From assembly GCA_023251095.1 (NCBI GenBank), contig JAHEZL010000008.1:62001-126000 (forward strand): a DNA stretch of 64,000 bases. The letters are read 5' to 3'. Below, in pieces: positions 25,317 through 33,329 of the stretch. Source of the DNA: Flavobacteriales bacterium. Its GTDB lineage: Bacteria; Bacteroidota; Bacteroidia; Flavobacteriales_C; GCA-002722245. Position 1 is the stretch's first letter; the number at the start of each line of letters is the position of its first letter. The position numbers and the translations under genes are program-made. The notes below the pieces were generated by a model, which searched no databases, had not been told where the DNA came from, and was given only the letters and a program-made list of their open reading frames with translations.

Positions 25317-25451
25317 GTTTTTTAATCCTGGTTAATATTTATGATGTCTAATTTTGGCACTGATTTGGAGGCTTCCAGCAGGTAAGCGTTTTTTGGAGTT
25401 GCAAGTAGTTTCATATAATAGAGTTTATGGTTTATTTTTAGTGAGAGGTCA

Positions 25452-26363
25452 TTATTTAATATTGTCATCGTACTGCATAACTGTAATATTTCCGCTAGGA
25501 TCGATCAAATAAATAAAATACACTTGATTGATAAATTTGGCAAAATCGAGATTAACAATTGTTGTCCCGTCTATTGAAGGAATAAATCCTTCAAAAATTA
25601 TTTTTCCTGTATGATCAATAATTTTGATATGAAAATTCTCTCCATTTCTGCTTAGATATGAAAACTTTGCATCTCCATCCAGTTTATCAACAAAAAGAGT
25701 TGTTTTTTGGTCTTCTTTTCTGTTTACATAAATTGCCCTCACTTCAGGATAGCTGCATGCATCTTGGTCGTTCATATGTTTTAATCGATAAAAATTTATT
25801 CCTTCATTAGGATCTTTATCAGTATAATGATAATTGTTTAAAACTCCTGATTTTCCTGAAGCTTCAACTTTTGCGATAGATTCATAATCTTTATTGTTTA
25901 TTGATCTTTCGAGAGTAAAATAATCCTTCTTTTTTTCCAGTACCGTGGCCCAGTTGATATCGATATTGATGCCGTGCTTTTCAATTTTATATGAAATCAC
26001 TTCAACCGGAATGTTTTTGCAAACAATTGTTGAATCATTAGGGAAAGAGGAATGGATTTGTGTATTTGTTTTATTTGTGTTTTCCCAGTTTGTGCCGCTC
26101 CATTGAGCGTGATATGTTCCTTTTATATCTCCTATTATATAGGCATTTTTACTGGAATCAAAATAAAGCTTCACTTGATTTGAATCTGTTTTTAAAGAAT
26201 GATATTTCCAGTAGCCATTTTCTTTTTCCTGCGATATTTGAATGCCTTTTGTAAATGTTGAATCGGTGATATATATCTTTTTTTCTTGTGCGTCGCAGTT
26301 TAGGGCAAAACCTACTATAAAAGAAATAGAAAGAAGGTGAGTGCTTTTTGTGAATAGTTTCAT
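25452..26363 (-). CDS. Secreted protein of unknown function
   Basis: 303 residues. A signal peptide ends about residue 25 (…ALNCDAQ). The first half has repeated beta-strand/aromatic segments (GYWKYHSLKTDSNQVKLYF) resembling a small surface repeat. A middle Fn3-like part contains the WATVLEKKKDYFTLERSIN pattern common in T9SS cargo. The C-terminus (about 225-303) looks like a sorting domain in layout but lacks the PNP motif and ends in DDNIK, so T9SS export is uncertain. Its promoter carries both Crp/Fnr-type boxes. Confidence 0.65.
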   Translation of the reverse strand: MKLFTKSTHLLSISFIVGFALNCDAQEKKIYITDSTFTKGIQISQEKENGYWKYHSLKTDSNQVKLYFDSSKNAYIIGDIKGTYHAQWSGTNWENTNKTNTQIHSSFPNDSTIVCKNIPVEVISYKIEKHGINIDINWATVLEKKKDYFTLERSINNKDYESIAKVEASGKSGVLNNYHYTDKDPNEGINFYRLKHMNDQDACSYPEVRAIYVNRKEDQKTTLFVDKLDGDAKFSYLSRNGENFHIKIIDHTGKIIFEGFIPSIDGTTIVNLDFAKFINQVYFIYLIDPSGNITVMQYDDNIK

Positions 26364-26393
26364 AATGATTAAGATTAAAAGTAATTATCGTTA

Positions 26394-26458
26394 CAAATCT
26401 ATGTTGTGTTATTAGAGTATTGAATGAGGGGAGTCAATAGTATATCTGACCTTTGTCA
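26394..26458 (-). promoter_or_regulatory. Crp/Fnr-type dual-box promoter of the secreted-protein gene
   Basis: Read towards the gene: distal dyad TGACAAAGGTCA (26447-26458), proximal dyad TGACTCCCCTCA (26425-26436), both exact TGA-N6-TCA, and a perfect -7 element TAGATTTG (26394-26401). Centres 22 bp apart, near one 29.5 bp from the -7 element. This is the best-preserved example in the window and the reference for the others. Confidence 0.78.
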
Positions 26459-26485
26459 GGAATCTAGCACTCCTTTCTTCAATAA

Positions 26486-26519
26486 TGATTTAGGTCATTT
26501 GCAGAATTGAGGATTTTCA
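26486..26519 (+). promoter_or_regulatory. Orphaned Crp/Fnr-type box pair in front of the ATPase remnant
   Basis: TGATTTAGGTCA (26486-26497) and TGAGGATTTTCA (26508-26519) are both exact TGA-N6-TCA dyads with centres 22 bp apart. No TAnnTTTG lies at the expected 28-30 bp downstream; homology to the P-type ATPase C-terminus begins there instead. The pair probably belonged to the intact ATPase promoter before a deletion. Confidence 0.6.
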
Positions 26520-26541
26520 TTCTTTTATATGGGGTAATAAT

Positions 26542-27102
26542 GCTTTAGGATGGATATATCCCAATATTTTTTCGCCTGTACATATCATCTTTTTAGAATT
26601 GATTATGGGACCAACATGTTCCATCATCTATGAAAATGAGCCGATGGAAAAAAATACAATGCTTCAAAATCCGAGACCCTTCACTACTACTTTTTTTAAT
26701 TGGAAGGAATTAACCACTAGCATTGTACAGGGATTGGTAATTACTACAGCAAGCTTGTTTAGTTATCAATTTGCAGTATATCAAGGTTTCGATGAGGCAC
26801 TAACCCGCACAATAGTATTTACCGTTCTCATCTCTGCCAATATATTTTTAACTCTTGTGAATCGTTCTTTTTATTATTCGTTACTAACTTCTTTAAAAAT
26901 CAGGAACAATTTAATTCTGTTAATCATTGGAATTTCGGTATTGCTATCAGGATTATTACTTTTTGTAAAACCTCTGACTGTGTTTTTTGAATTTGAAACG
27001 ATGACTGTCATTCAGCTTTTATTTAGTATTGGTATAGGGTTTTTATCGGTGATATGGTATGAGGCAGTGAAATGGAGGAAAAGGAAGTTAAGTGTTGCAT
27101 GA
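26542..27102 (+). pseudogene. C-terminal remnant of a cation-transporting P-type ATPase
   Basis: The frame contains only the last four transmembrane helices of a Ca2+/cation P-type ATPase. The typical junction LGWIYPNIFSPVHIIFLEL is readable from 26545, followed by IMGPTCSIIYENEPMEKN and PRPFTTTFFNWKELTT. All upstream parts are absent (TGES actuator, DKTG phosphorylation site, nucleotide-binding domain, first helices), about 650 residues by family length. The only initiators for the remnant are TTG at 26599 or ATG at 26605. An in-frame stop lies at 26491. A 167-residue membrane protein could still be made, but transport activity is impossible. Convergent with the Na/Pi transporter, 3 bp apart. 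Confidence 0.8.
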
Positions 27103-27105
27103 TAT

Positions 27106-28758
27106 TTAAACTAGAGAAATGTTATTGAAACTTTCTGCTCTGTTAGCATCCAGTTTAAAATCTTTAATGGCATACACCATTGCTTTACAGGAGGAGTAAA
27201 GCTCCCGGTTTACATTTAGTAAGGTAGAAACGTCGATTTCTTCCAAAGTATTTATTTTGCTTTGGTTATAAAGTCCGCTCATGCGTAAATTATAGTCCTT
27301 TCGGATTTGGGTGATTAAGGTGCTTAGTTTTTCCAAACAAATGTCTTTGTTTTCTTCCTGCAAAATTTCACTTGCCTGTGTATAAAATTGAAGTAATTGA
27401 GATTTCATTAATTTGTATTCATCATACTTGATGTTATTGACTGAATTACGAAAATCTTTTCTGTCCTGTTGAATGTCTTTTATTCCTTTTGCTGAATACA
27501 TAGCGTTTCTGAGGGAGGAGATCAATTGATTGATTCGTGCAAAATCTTCTTCACTGATTTTTCCTTCTCTCATTTTAGAATGGAAGGAAAGTATTTCTCC
27601 TTCGCTGAGTTTTATGTTGTAGTATTTTTTTTCATAAGGCAAATTGTGCTCTTCTTTTATTGTTTTTTCGTTCATCACTTCAAGATGAAAAACTTCAGTA
27701 TTGATAATGATCACACGACGAATCAATAACAGTATTTCTTTTTCAAGAACATCAATGGCGGTATCGGTAATTTGAGGACTGGCATTTTGAATGTAGTATG
27801 TGCTTCTGATTTTTTTCTCTTTGAAAATCTTTTCAAGTAATTGGCCAAAAGATTTGATAAAGGGAAAAAACAGGATGACTCCAACAACATTTATTAAGGT
27901 ATGAAAAGCAACTAAAATAAAGAGAGGATCATCTATGCCGATAAAATTTTTGAGCGCAGAAATAATGGGTAGCAGAAAAATAAATCCTAGTGTTGCGATG
28001 AACAAATTAAAAAGAAAATTAGCCATGGCAATTCTTTTTTTTGCTGTAATTCCTCCTATCGAACCGATTAGTATTTTAATGGTGGTTCCGAGTTCGGCGC
28101 CTATTACCACTGCTATTCCTGTTTCCAGCGGTAAAATCCCTGTGCTGATAGCGCTCAGCACAATCACTACTGTTGCAGCGCTGATTTGTATCAATGCGGT
28201 GATGATAAAACCAATTAAAACAAAAATTATTTTATGGTAAGAAAGGTAGGGTTTGAAATCGAAATTTTTTACCAAGCCATCCATGCTTTCTTTCATGAAA
28301 ATGAGGCCCAAAAATAAAAGGCCCAATCCCATGAAAAATTTAGAAATCTGGTAAATCGTTTTGTTGTTGGCGAAAATAAGCAATCCTAATCCTGCAATAC
28401 CAATAATAGGAAAAGTGAAATTCTCGAAGTCGATTTTAAATCCAAGCAGTGCAACAATCCAACTATTGAATGTCCCGCCAATATTAGCTCCCAGTATTAT
28501 TCCCAGCGCATTGTCCATTACAATGATTTCGGCTCCTACCAATGAAAGCACCATCAAAATTACTATTGAGCTGCTTTGCAATATAGCGGTAACTATAGTT
28601 CCGCTGAATATAGCACTGAGTTTATTGGACGTGTTTTTTTTAAGAAAAACTTTGAGTGCCCTTCCATCAAGTTGTTTCAATACTTCCTCCAGAAGAAACA
28701 TTCCGTAAAGGAAAATCGCTAGTCCGGCCAGCAGTTGCCAAAAATTGTGTAACGCCAT
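27106..28758 (-). CDS. Na+/phosphate cotransporter family protein with PhoU-like tail
   Basis: 550 residues. Residues 1-310 hold eight or nine transmembrane helices with the duplicated Na_Pi_cotrans motif: GTIVTAILQSSSIVILMVLS and the second QISAATVVIVLSAI, each with the QSS/QxSA signature, plus GANIGGTFNS and GAELGTTIKI. Residues about 330-550 are a helical PhoU-like domain. Inner-membrane sodium-dependent phosphate (or other anion) transport. The preceding gene ends 1 bp before its start, so it forms an operon with the stress protein under a box-type promoter. Confidence 0.88.
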   Translation of the reverse strand: MALHNFWQLLAGLAIFLYGMFLLEEVLKQLDGRALKVFLKKNTSNKLSAIFSGTIVTAILQSSSIVILMVLSLVGAEIIVMDNALGIILGANIGGTFNSWIVALLGFKIDFENFTFPIIGIAGLGLLIFANNKTIYQISKFFMGLGLLFLGLIFMKESMDGLVKNFDFKPYLSYHKIIFVLIGFIITALIQISAATVVIVLSAISTGILPLETGIAVVIGAELGTTIKILIGSIGGITAKKRIAMANFLFNLFIATLGFIFLLPIISALKNFIGIDDPLFILVAFHTLINVVGVILFFPFIKSFGQLLEKIFKEKKIRSTYYIQNASPQITDTAIDVLEKEILLLIRRVIIINTEVFHLEVMNEKTIKEEHNLPYEKKYYNIKLSEGEILSFHSKMREGKISEEDFARINQLISSLRNAMYSAKGIKDIQQDRKDFRNSVNNIKYDEYKLMKSQLLQFYTQASEILQEENKDICLEKLSTLITQIRKDYNLRMSGLYNQSKINTLEEIDVSTLLNVNRELYSSCKAMVYAIKDFKLDANRAESFNNISLV

Positions 28759-28759
28759 T

Positions 28760-29245
28760 TTAATTTCCCCATGTCAGATGAGTGCCTGATGTATGTAAAA
28801 TATGTTCAGCTTGTTGAATTTCATGGATATTGCCTTGTACCATTACCAAAAAATTTCCTTTTACAATGTGTTCCTGGTATTTAACAACTTCTTGCTCTTC
28901 AACACCAAGAATTACCATTAAGGAGACAAATCCGCCGGCCAGCGCTCCCATATCCAGTCCCGCAATTGCGCCAATAACAGCACCAGCACCGTATAAAAAA
29001 CCAAAACCTGGAATTGCGAAAATTCCTAATCCTGTTAAAATTCCAAGTACCGGTCCGGCTATTGCTCCAATTGCCAAAGGAGCATTTTCAATTGTGTCTC
29101 TTGATTTGATTCGCATATTGTCGTCGATGATTTCGGCTTTCCCTATAATGGAAACCTGTTTGATAGGGAAACCATTGAATTCTAATTCTTTTACAGCATT
29201 TATTGCTTTTTCGTGAGAATCATATACGGCTACTTTTGCTTTCAT
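28760..29245 (-). CDS. General-stress-protein-like (YflT/GSP17M type) membrane-glycine protein
   Basis: 161 residues. The N-terminal 60 residues (VAVYDSHEKAINAVKELEFNGFP) match the ferredoxin-like domain of general stress protein 17M/YflT relatives, in which a sequence of this kind precedes a Gly/Ala-rich double-helix hairpin (APLAIGAIAGPVLGILTGLG, then GAGAVIGAIAGLDMGALAGG). The last 45 residues form a second small domain. Usually induced by stress; molecular role unknown. The gene leads the two-gene operon with the Na/Pi transporter. Confidence 0.72.
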   Translation of the reverse strand: MKAKVAVYDSHEKAINAVKELEFNGFPIKQVSIIGKAEIIDDNMRIKSRDTIENAPLAIGAIAGPVLGILTGLGIFAIPGFGFLYGAGAVIGAIAGLDMGALAGGFVSLMVILGVEEQEVVKYQEHIVKGNFLVMVQGNIHEIQQAEHILHTSGTHLTWGN

Positions 29246-29272
29246 AATAGTTGATTTTTATTTTAATGAATA

Positions 29273-29315
29273 CAAAAATCTGTGGTATTGAGCATTAAAA
29301 AAATGAGCCAACTCA
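29273..29315 (-). promoter_or_regulatory. Single Crp/Fnr-type box with -7 element (stress protein operon)
   Basis: Dyad TGAGTTGGCTCA (29304-29315, minus-strand reading) with its centre 29.5 bp from GATTTTTG (29273-29280), a five-of-six match to TAnnTTTG. The arms extend to a 7 bp palindrome AATGAGC-type. No second dyad is found 22 bp further upstream, so only half of the usual architecture is present. Confidence 0.45.
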
Positions 29316-29344
29316 TTTTAACAACTTGCTTGACGTGATTTGTG

Positions 29345-30625
29345 TCATGTGATCTTCCACAAATCAAAAGCTTCTTTTTCCAGAGTTTCGCGATGAGATG
29401 GATGAGCAATGTTGATCAGCTCCCTGATTCTTTGTTTGATGTTTTTGGCGTACAAATTGGCAACACCAAATTCTGTTACAACATAATGTACGTGCGCTCT
29501 GGTAGTTACTACGCCTGAGCCGGCTTGCAAAGTGCTTACAATTTTTGAGGCTCCGTTTTTTGTGATGGAAGGTAGAGCAATGATGGGTTTTCCACCTTCT
29601 GATAAGGATGCTCCGCGGATGAAATCCATTTGTCCACCCACGCCCGAATAGAGCCTGCAGCCAATGGAGTCGGCACAAACCTGCCCCGTTAAATCAATTT
29701 CAATAGCACTGTTGATGGCTGTTACTTTAGGGTTTTGCATGATCACGTATGTGTCGTTAACGTAAGCAGTGTCGTGCATTTCAAACAAAGGATTGTCGTT
29801 TATATAATCGTATAATTTTTTTGTGCCAACCGCAAAACTTGAAATGATTTTGTGAGGATGTTTCATTTTCATTTCGCCGGTAATCACTCCTTTTTCAACC
29901 AGATCAATAATACCGTCGGAAAACATTTCTGTGTGAATGCCTAGTTTTTTATGATGGATGAGTTTACTTAAAACAGCATTTGGAATTTTACCAATGCCCA
30001 TTTGTAATGTAGCCCCGTCATCCACTAAACCGGCGATATTGCTCGCGATTTTCATTTCAATGTCGTTCGGTTCACCAACCTCAATCTCGGGTATCGGATC
30101 ATTGGATGAAACCATAGCCGAAAATCTGGATACATGAATCATTCCGCCGCCATGGGTGCGCGGCATATTGGGGTTGACTTGGGCAATAATGTTTTTTGCA
30201 ACTTCTGCAGCTGCAATAGCTATATCGGCAGAAACACCCAAACTGCAATAACCATGTTCATCCGGCGGTGAAACATGAAGCAAAGCAAAATCAACAGGAA
30301 TAATTTTTTTGCGAAACAAAGCCGGTATTTCACTGAGAAAAACGGGGATATAATCGGCATTTGCTGAATTGACGGCAGCACGTGTACTATTGCCGATAAA
30401 AAAACAATGGGTATTGAAAATACCTTTATAGCATGGGTCACAATAGGGAGCGAGTCCTTCTGTATGCATTTGGTAGATGGAAATATTGCTTAATTTCCCC
30501 CCAACCTCCACCAGGCCATTCACCAAAACCATTGGAATAGCAGCTCCTGTTTGAATGAAAATAGAGTCTCCTGATTTTAATGAAGAAAAAGCCTTTTCAG
30601 CGGAGATGTATGGTGTTATCTTCAT
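29345..30625 (-). CDS. Acetyl-CoA hydrolase/4-hydroxybutyrate-type CoA-transferase
   Basis: 426 residues from the ATG at 30625, which directly opens the conserved MKITPYISAEKAFSSLKSGD; an upstream in-frame ATG at 30649 is less likely. Motifs of the family are seen: QMGIGKIPNAV, the catalytic Glu in EIDLTGQVCADSIG and the CoA-site GVGGQMDFIRGA, GGKPIIALPS. These enzymes move CoA between acetate, butyrate, 4-hydroxybutyrate or succinate. Cytoplasmic; useful for acetate or acyl-CoA balancing under fermentative or microaerobic conditions. It follows the CBS gene by 45 bp and is probably transcribed with it. Confidence 0.88.
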   Translation of the reverse strand: MKITPYISAEKAFSSLKSGDSIFIQTGAAIPMVLVNGLVEVGGKLSNISIYQMHTEGLAPYCDPCYKGIFNTHCFFIGNSTRAAVNSANADYIPVFLSEIPALFRKKIIPVDFALLHVSPPDEHGYCSLGVSADIAIAAAEVAKNIIAQVNPNMPRTHGGGMIHVSRFSAMVSSNDPIPEIEVGEPNDIEMKIASNIAGLVDDGATLQMGIGKIPNAVLSKLIHHKKLGIHTEMFSDGIIDLVEKGVITGEMKMKHPHKIISSFAVGTKKLYDYINDNPLFEMHDTAYVNDTYVIMQNPKVTAINSAIEIDLTGQVCADSIGCRLYSGVGGQMDFIRGASLSEGGKPIIALPSITKNGASKIVSTLQAGSGVVTTRAHVHYVVTEFGVANLYAKNIKQRIRELINIAHPSHRETLEKEAFDLWKIT

Positions 30626-30670
30626 GTTATAAGTTTTGCAATAAAGCAATGGTCTCGTGATTGTTTTTTT

Positions 30671-31075
30671 TTAATTGTTCAGGAAATAACGAATCACATC
30701 TGCTGTTGAAACAATTCCTTTAACGTCACCATCGTCGCTGATAACTATAGCGTGAACGCGGCCTTTGGCAAGTTCTTCTGCCACTTCATTGATAGTTGCT
30801 GAAGTTGATTTTGTTGCTGGATGTGCGCTCATGATGTCCTTAACAAAAAGATTTTGATATTCCTGTTCATTATCATCTAACGAAGCATTTTTAATCGCAT
30901 AAAGAAAATCAACCAAGCTGATAATTCCTTTTAGTTTTCCGTTTTCGATTACAGGAATATGATGGTGGAACTTTTCTTTTTCAAAGATATGTTTAACGTC
31001 AACTAGTTTTTGAGATGGATCAACAGACACGACTACTGTAGTCATGATTTTTGAAATGGGAATATTATTATTCAT
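30671..31075 (-). CDS. Two-CBS-domain regulatory protein
   Basis: 134 residues consisting of a pair of CBS domains: PISKIMTTVVVSVDPSQKLVD and VKDIMSAHPATKSTSATINEVA open each half, and IPVIENGKLKGIISLVDFL and VISDDGDVKGIVSTADVIR close them. CBS pairs bind adenosyl nucleotides (AMP, ATP, SAM) and act as energy sensors. Stand-alone CBS proteins of this size are often hypoxia-induced. The gene starts a probable operon with the CoA-transferase and is divergent from the phasin-like/UbiB pair. Confidence 0.85.
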   Translation of the reverse strand: MNNNIPISKIMTTVVVSVDPSQKLVDVKHIFEKEKFHHHIPVIENGKLKGIISLVDFLYAIKNASLDDNEQEYQNLFVKDIMSAHPATKSTSATINEVAEELAKGRVHAIVISDDGDVKGIVSTADVIRYFLNN

Positions 31076-31099
31076 AAATAAGATGTTTTAATTACGGAG

Positions 31100-31195
31100 T
31101 AAAAATAGTGGTAGTAATAGGCAATCCTACTGACCGAGGTCATCTTTCGGGCCTATAATTATCATGTTTTATTTTCTTCTTTAGTCCTTTCTTTG
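31100..31195. promoter_or_regulatory. Divergent promoter with a Crp/Fnr-type box pair (CBS and phasin/UbiB)
   Basis: A perfect dyad TGACCGAGGTCA (31131-31142) and a degenerate one CTATAATTATCA (31153-31164), centres 22 bp apart. Leftwards, TATTTTTA (31100-31107) is 29.5 bp from the perfect dyad. Rightwards, TTTCTTTG (31188-31195) is 29.5 bp from the degenerate dyad and 51.5 bp from the perfect one. Both -7 elements are five-of-six matches. The layout mirrors the divergent promoter at 20.5 kb. Confidence 0.6.
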
Positions 31196-31215
31196 TTACC
31201 ATAAAATCTGCAAAT

Positions 31216-31560
31216 ATGAGAGCAAAAACAATGATTGAACTATTGACCTTATCTACTAACTTATATCTGATAGCAAAGGATAAGGAAACCATGGAAAATA
31301 TTACCCAACTGGTAAACAAAGGAAAAGAGAAATGGGATGAGGCAATGAAACCCTCTGAAGACGGCGAAGAAACTGATTTGATGCAAAAAATCATTGTCAA
31401 GGCCAAAGAAGCCAAACAGGAGCTGGATGAAAAAATGGAGGAAATAGCGGTAAAAGTATATGCCAAAATGCACATTGCTCATGCCGATGATGTAAAAGAG
31501 TTGGAGCAAAAAATAACTCAATTGGAAAAGCAAATCAGTTTATTACAGGCAAGAGCATAA
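31216..31560 (+). CDS. Phasin-like coiled-coil protein
   Basis: 114 residues, no signal peptide, mostly helix. The C-terminus ADDVKELEQKITQLEKQISL resembles the end of phasin/PhaF-type proteins, in which an Asp-Val followed by a leucine-zipper-like LxxxIxxLExxI segment mediates oligomerisation; the middle is amphipathic and charged. Such proteins coat polyhydroxyalkanoate granules or serve as regulators. A second ATG (31231) is also possible. It ends 3 bp before the UbiB-type gene. A PHA synthase is not in the window, so granule binding is unproven. Confidence 0.6.
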   Translation: MRAKTMIELLTLSTNLYLIAKDKETMENITQLVNKGKEKWDEAMKPSEDGEETDLMQKIIVKAKEAKQELDEKMEEIAVKVYAKMHIAHADDVKELEQKITQLEKQISLLQARA

Positions 31561-31563
31561 ACC

Positions 31564-33267
31564 ATGGGAGTCTTCAGTTACATTGACGGTAAGTACAGTT
31601 ATCTGAAACGCTACAATCAGATCATTAGAGTATTGTTTAAATACGGATTTGAAGATCTGGTGGCGTATATGGATGAAAAAAAACGCTTTCATTTTTTAAC
31701 GAAACTCATTCCTAATGCTACCTACGAGCAGTCACTTCACCTTAGCAAATGGGAAAAAATGCGTTTGGTGTGTGAAGAGCTCGGACCGACTTTTGTGAAA
31801 TTCGGACAAATTGTAAGCAACCGTGCTGATATTCTTCCTGCTGAATTAATTAAGGAATTAGAGAAATTACAGGATAGTGTTCCTCCGCTTCCCGGTAAAA
31901 TAATGATGGAAGCATTGGAGAAAGAGCTCCATAAAAAAATCACTGATGTTTTTGAATATTTTGAGCCCGAGGCTTTCGCTTCGGCTTCTATGGCTCAGGT
32001 ACACCGCGCCACCCTTAAAACAGGAGAGAAGGTGGTGGTGAAAATCCAACGTCCGGGCATAAAAGAAATCATCGAGTCGGATATCAAAGTAATGCTTTAC
32101 ATGGCCGATCTTTTCAAAAAAAGAATGCCTTCTCTGAAAAGTTTAGATCCTGTTGGCCTGATCAAAAACTTTGAAAAAAGTGTAATGGAGGAATTGGATT
32201 TTACTCGTGAATCCATTAATGTGGTACGCTTTCACTATAATTTTACGGAAGATAAAAGCGATCAAGGACACATTCATTCGCCAAAAGTTTATCCTGAGTT
32301 CAGCACCTCAAAAATTCTTACTCTGGAATATATTGACGGAGTTAAAATTTCTGATCTCGGAAAATTACAAACTAACGGACTGGATAAAAAGATAATTGCC
32401 AACCGTTTGCTCACTTCCTATTTCAAACAGGTTTTTGATTACGGTTTTTTTCATGCCGATCCGCATCCGGGTAATTTACTGGTGTTGCCGAATAATGTGG
32501 TATGTTATATTGATTACGGCATGATGGGCAATATTATGCGAAAGGATATTGAGCAACTTGGTACTTTGTTTTTAGCTGTTAAAGACAAAAACATTCAAAA
32601 GATCATTCGTGCTTTCCAACAAATTTCTGATACTCCTACTATTAAAAACATGAGAGAGATGGAAGCTGATCTGAATGAGTTCGTTCAGAATTTTTCTGTT
32701 CAAACCCTGCATCAAAATGAAATGAGTACCATTCTTTTGCAATTGAAAGACATTATCATTAAACATGGATTGAAAATGCCAACTCATTTTTTTCTGTTGG
32801 CCCGATCCATGATGACTATTGAAGGAGTAGTGCATCAGCTCGATTCTGAACTGGATATGTTGAAAGTGGTACGTCCGTTTTTAATTCGTACGGTAACTAA
32901 AAATTATAGTCCGCTTCGTTTTATGAAACAGATCTTAGGTTCTGTTCATGAAATGGGAATGTATATGGAAGAATTTCCCCGCGATTTGAAAAGTGCCATT
33001 CGCAAAATTAACAGTGGAGAAATAAAAGTAGATTTGAGGCATCAAGGGATTGATCCTTTGGTGCACACCATTAATCGTGTGAGCAAGCAAATTATTTCTG
33101 CAGTGATCGTTTCTTCACTGATCATTGGTTCTTCTCTGCTGATTGCATCTAATATCCATCCATTATGGGGCAAAACTTCTGCTCCCGGAATCATAGGTTT
33201 TATTATAGCCGGGGTTGTGGTTTTGGGAACTATACGGGATCTTCGCAAGGGGGATCACGATCAGTAG
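31564..33267 (+). CDS. UbiB/AarF (ABC1) family atypical kinase
   Basis: 567 residues. Family landmarks: the KxGQ motif in FVKFGQIVSNR, the Ala-rich nucleotide loop ASASMAQVHRA, the Lys in VVVKIQRPG, the catalytic-loop FFHADPHPGNLL and metal-binding DYG in YIDYGMMG. Two C-terminal transmembrane helices (about 500-520 and 535-555) anchor it. UbiB proteins support ubiquinone/menaquinone biosynthesis or lipid transport by ATPase activity. Its placement with a phasin-like partner under a low-oxygen-type promoter suggests a link to quinone or lipid metabolism under microaerobic conditions. Confidence 0.9.
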   Translation: MGVFSYIDGKYSYLKRYNQIIRVLFKYGFEDLVAYMDEKKRFHFLTKLIPNATYEQSLHLSKWEKMRLVCEELGPTFVKFGQIVSNRADILPAELIKELEKLQDSVPPLPGKIMMEALEKELHKKITDVFEYFEPEAFASASMAQVHRATLKTGEKVVVKIQRPGIKEIIESDIKVMLYMADLFKKRMPSLKSLDPVGLIKNFEKSVMEELDFTRESINVVRFHYNFTEDKSDQGHIHSPKVYPEFSTSKILTLEYIDGVKISDLGKLQTNGLDKKIIANRLLTSYFKQVFDYGFFHADPHPGNLLVLPNNVVCYIDYGMMGNIMRKDIEQLGTLFLAVKDKNIQKIIRAFQQISDTPTIKNMREMEADLNEFVQNFSVQTLHQNEMSTILLQLKDIIIKHGLKMPTHFFLLARSMMTIEGVVHQLDSELDMLKVVRPFLIRTVTKNYSPLRFMKQILGSVHEMGMYMEEFPRDLKSAIRKINSGEIKVDLRHQGIDPLVHTINRVSKQIISAVIVSSLIIGSSLLIASNIHPLWGKTSAPGIIGFIIAGVVVLGTIRDLRKGDHDQ

Positions 33268-33274
33268 TCAAATA

Positions 33275-33309
33275 AAAATGCCTGCAGAAAAATATCTTGC
33301 AGGCATTTT
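33275..33309. terminator. Bidirectional terminator between UbiB and coiled-coil paralogue B
   Basis: AAAATGCCTGCA (33275-33286) and TGCAGGCATTTT (33298-33309) pair perfectly around an 11-base loop. T-runs occur at the 3' side on both strands, fitting the two convergent genes. Confidence 0.8.
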
Positions 33310-33329
33310 ATTGGTAGTTTGAAAGAAAC

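Noticed and set aside
25317-25451. Own dual-box promoter for coiled-coil paralogue A
   Set aside because: Only TGA-N4-TCA (TGAGAGGTCA) occurs, with the wrong spacing and no suitable -7 element; I assume read-through from 26.4 kb.
29331-29347. TGAC…GTCA palindrome upstream of the stress-protein gene
   Set aside because: The half-sites are 9 bp apart rather than 4 and its centre does not sit at the 22 bp position, so I did not count it as the missing distal box.
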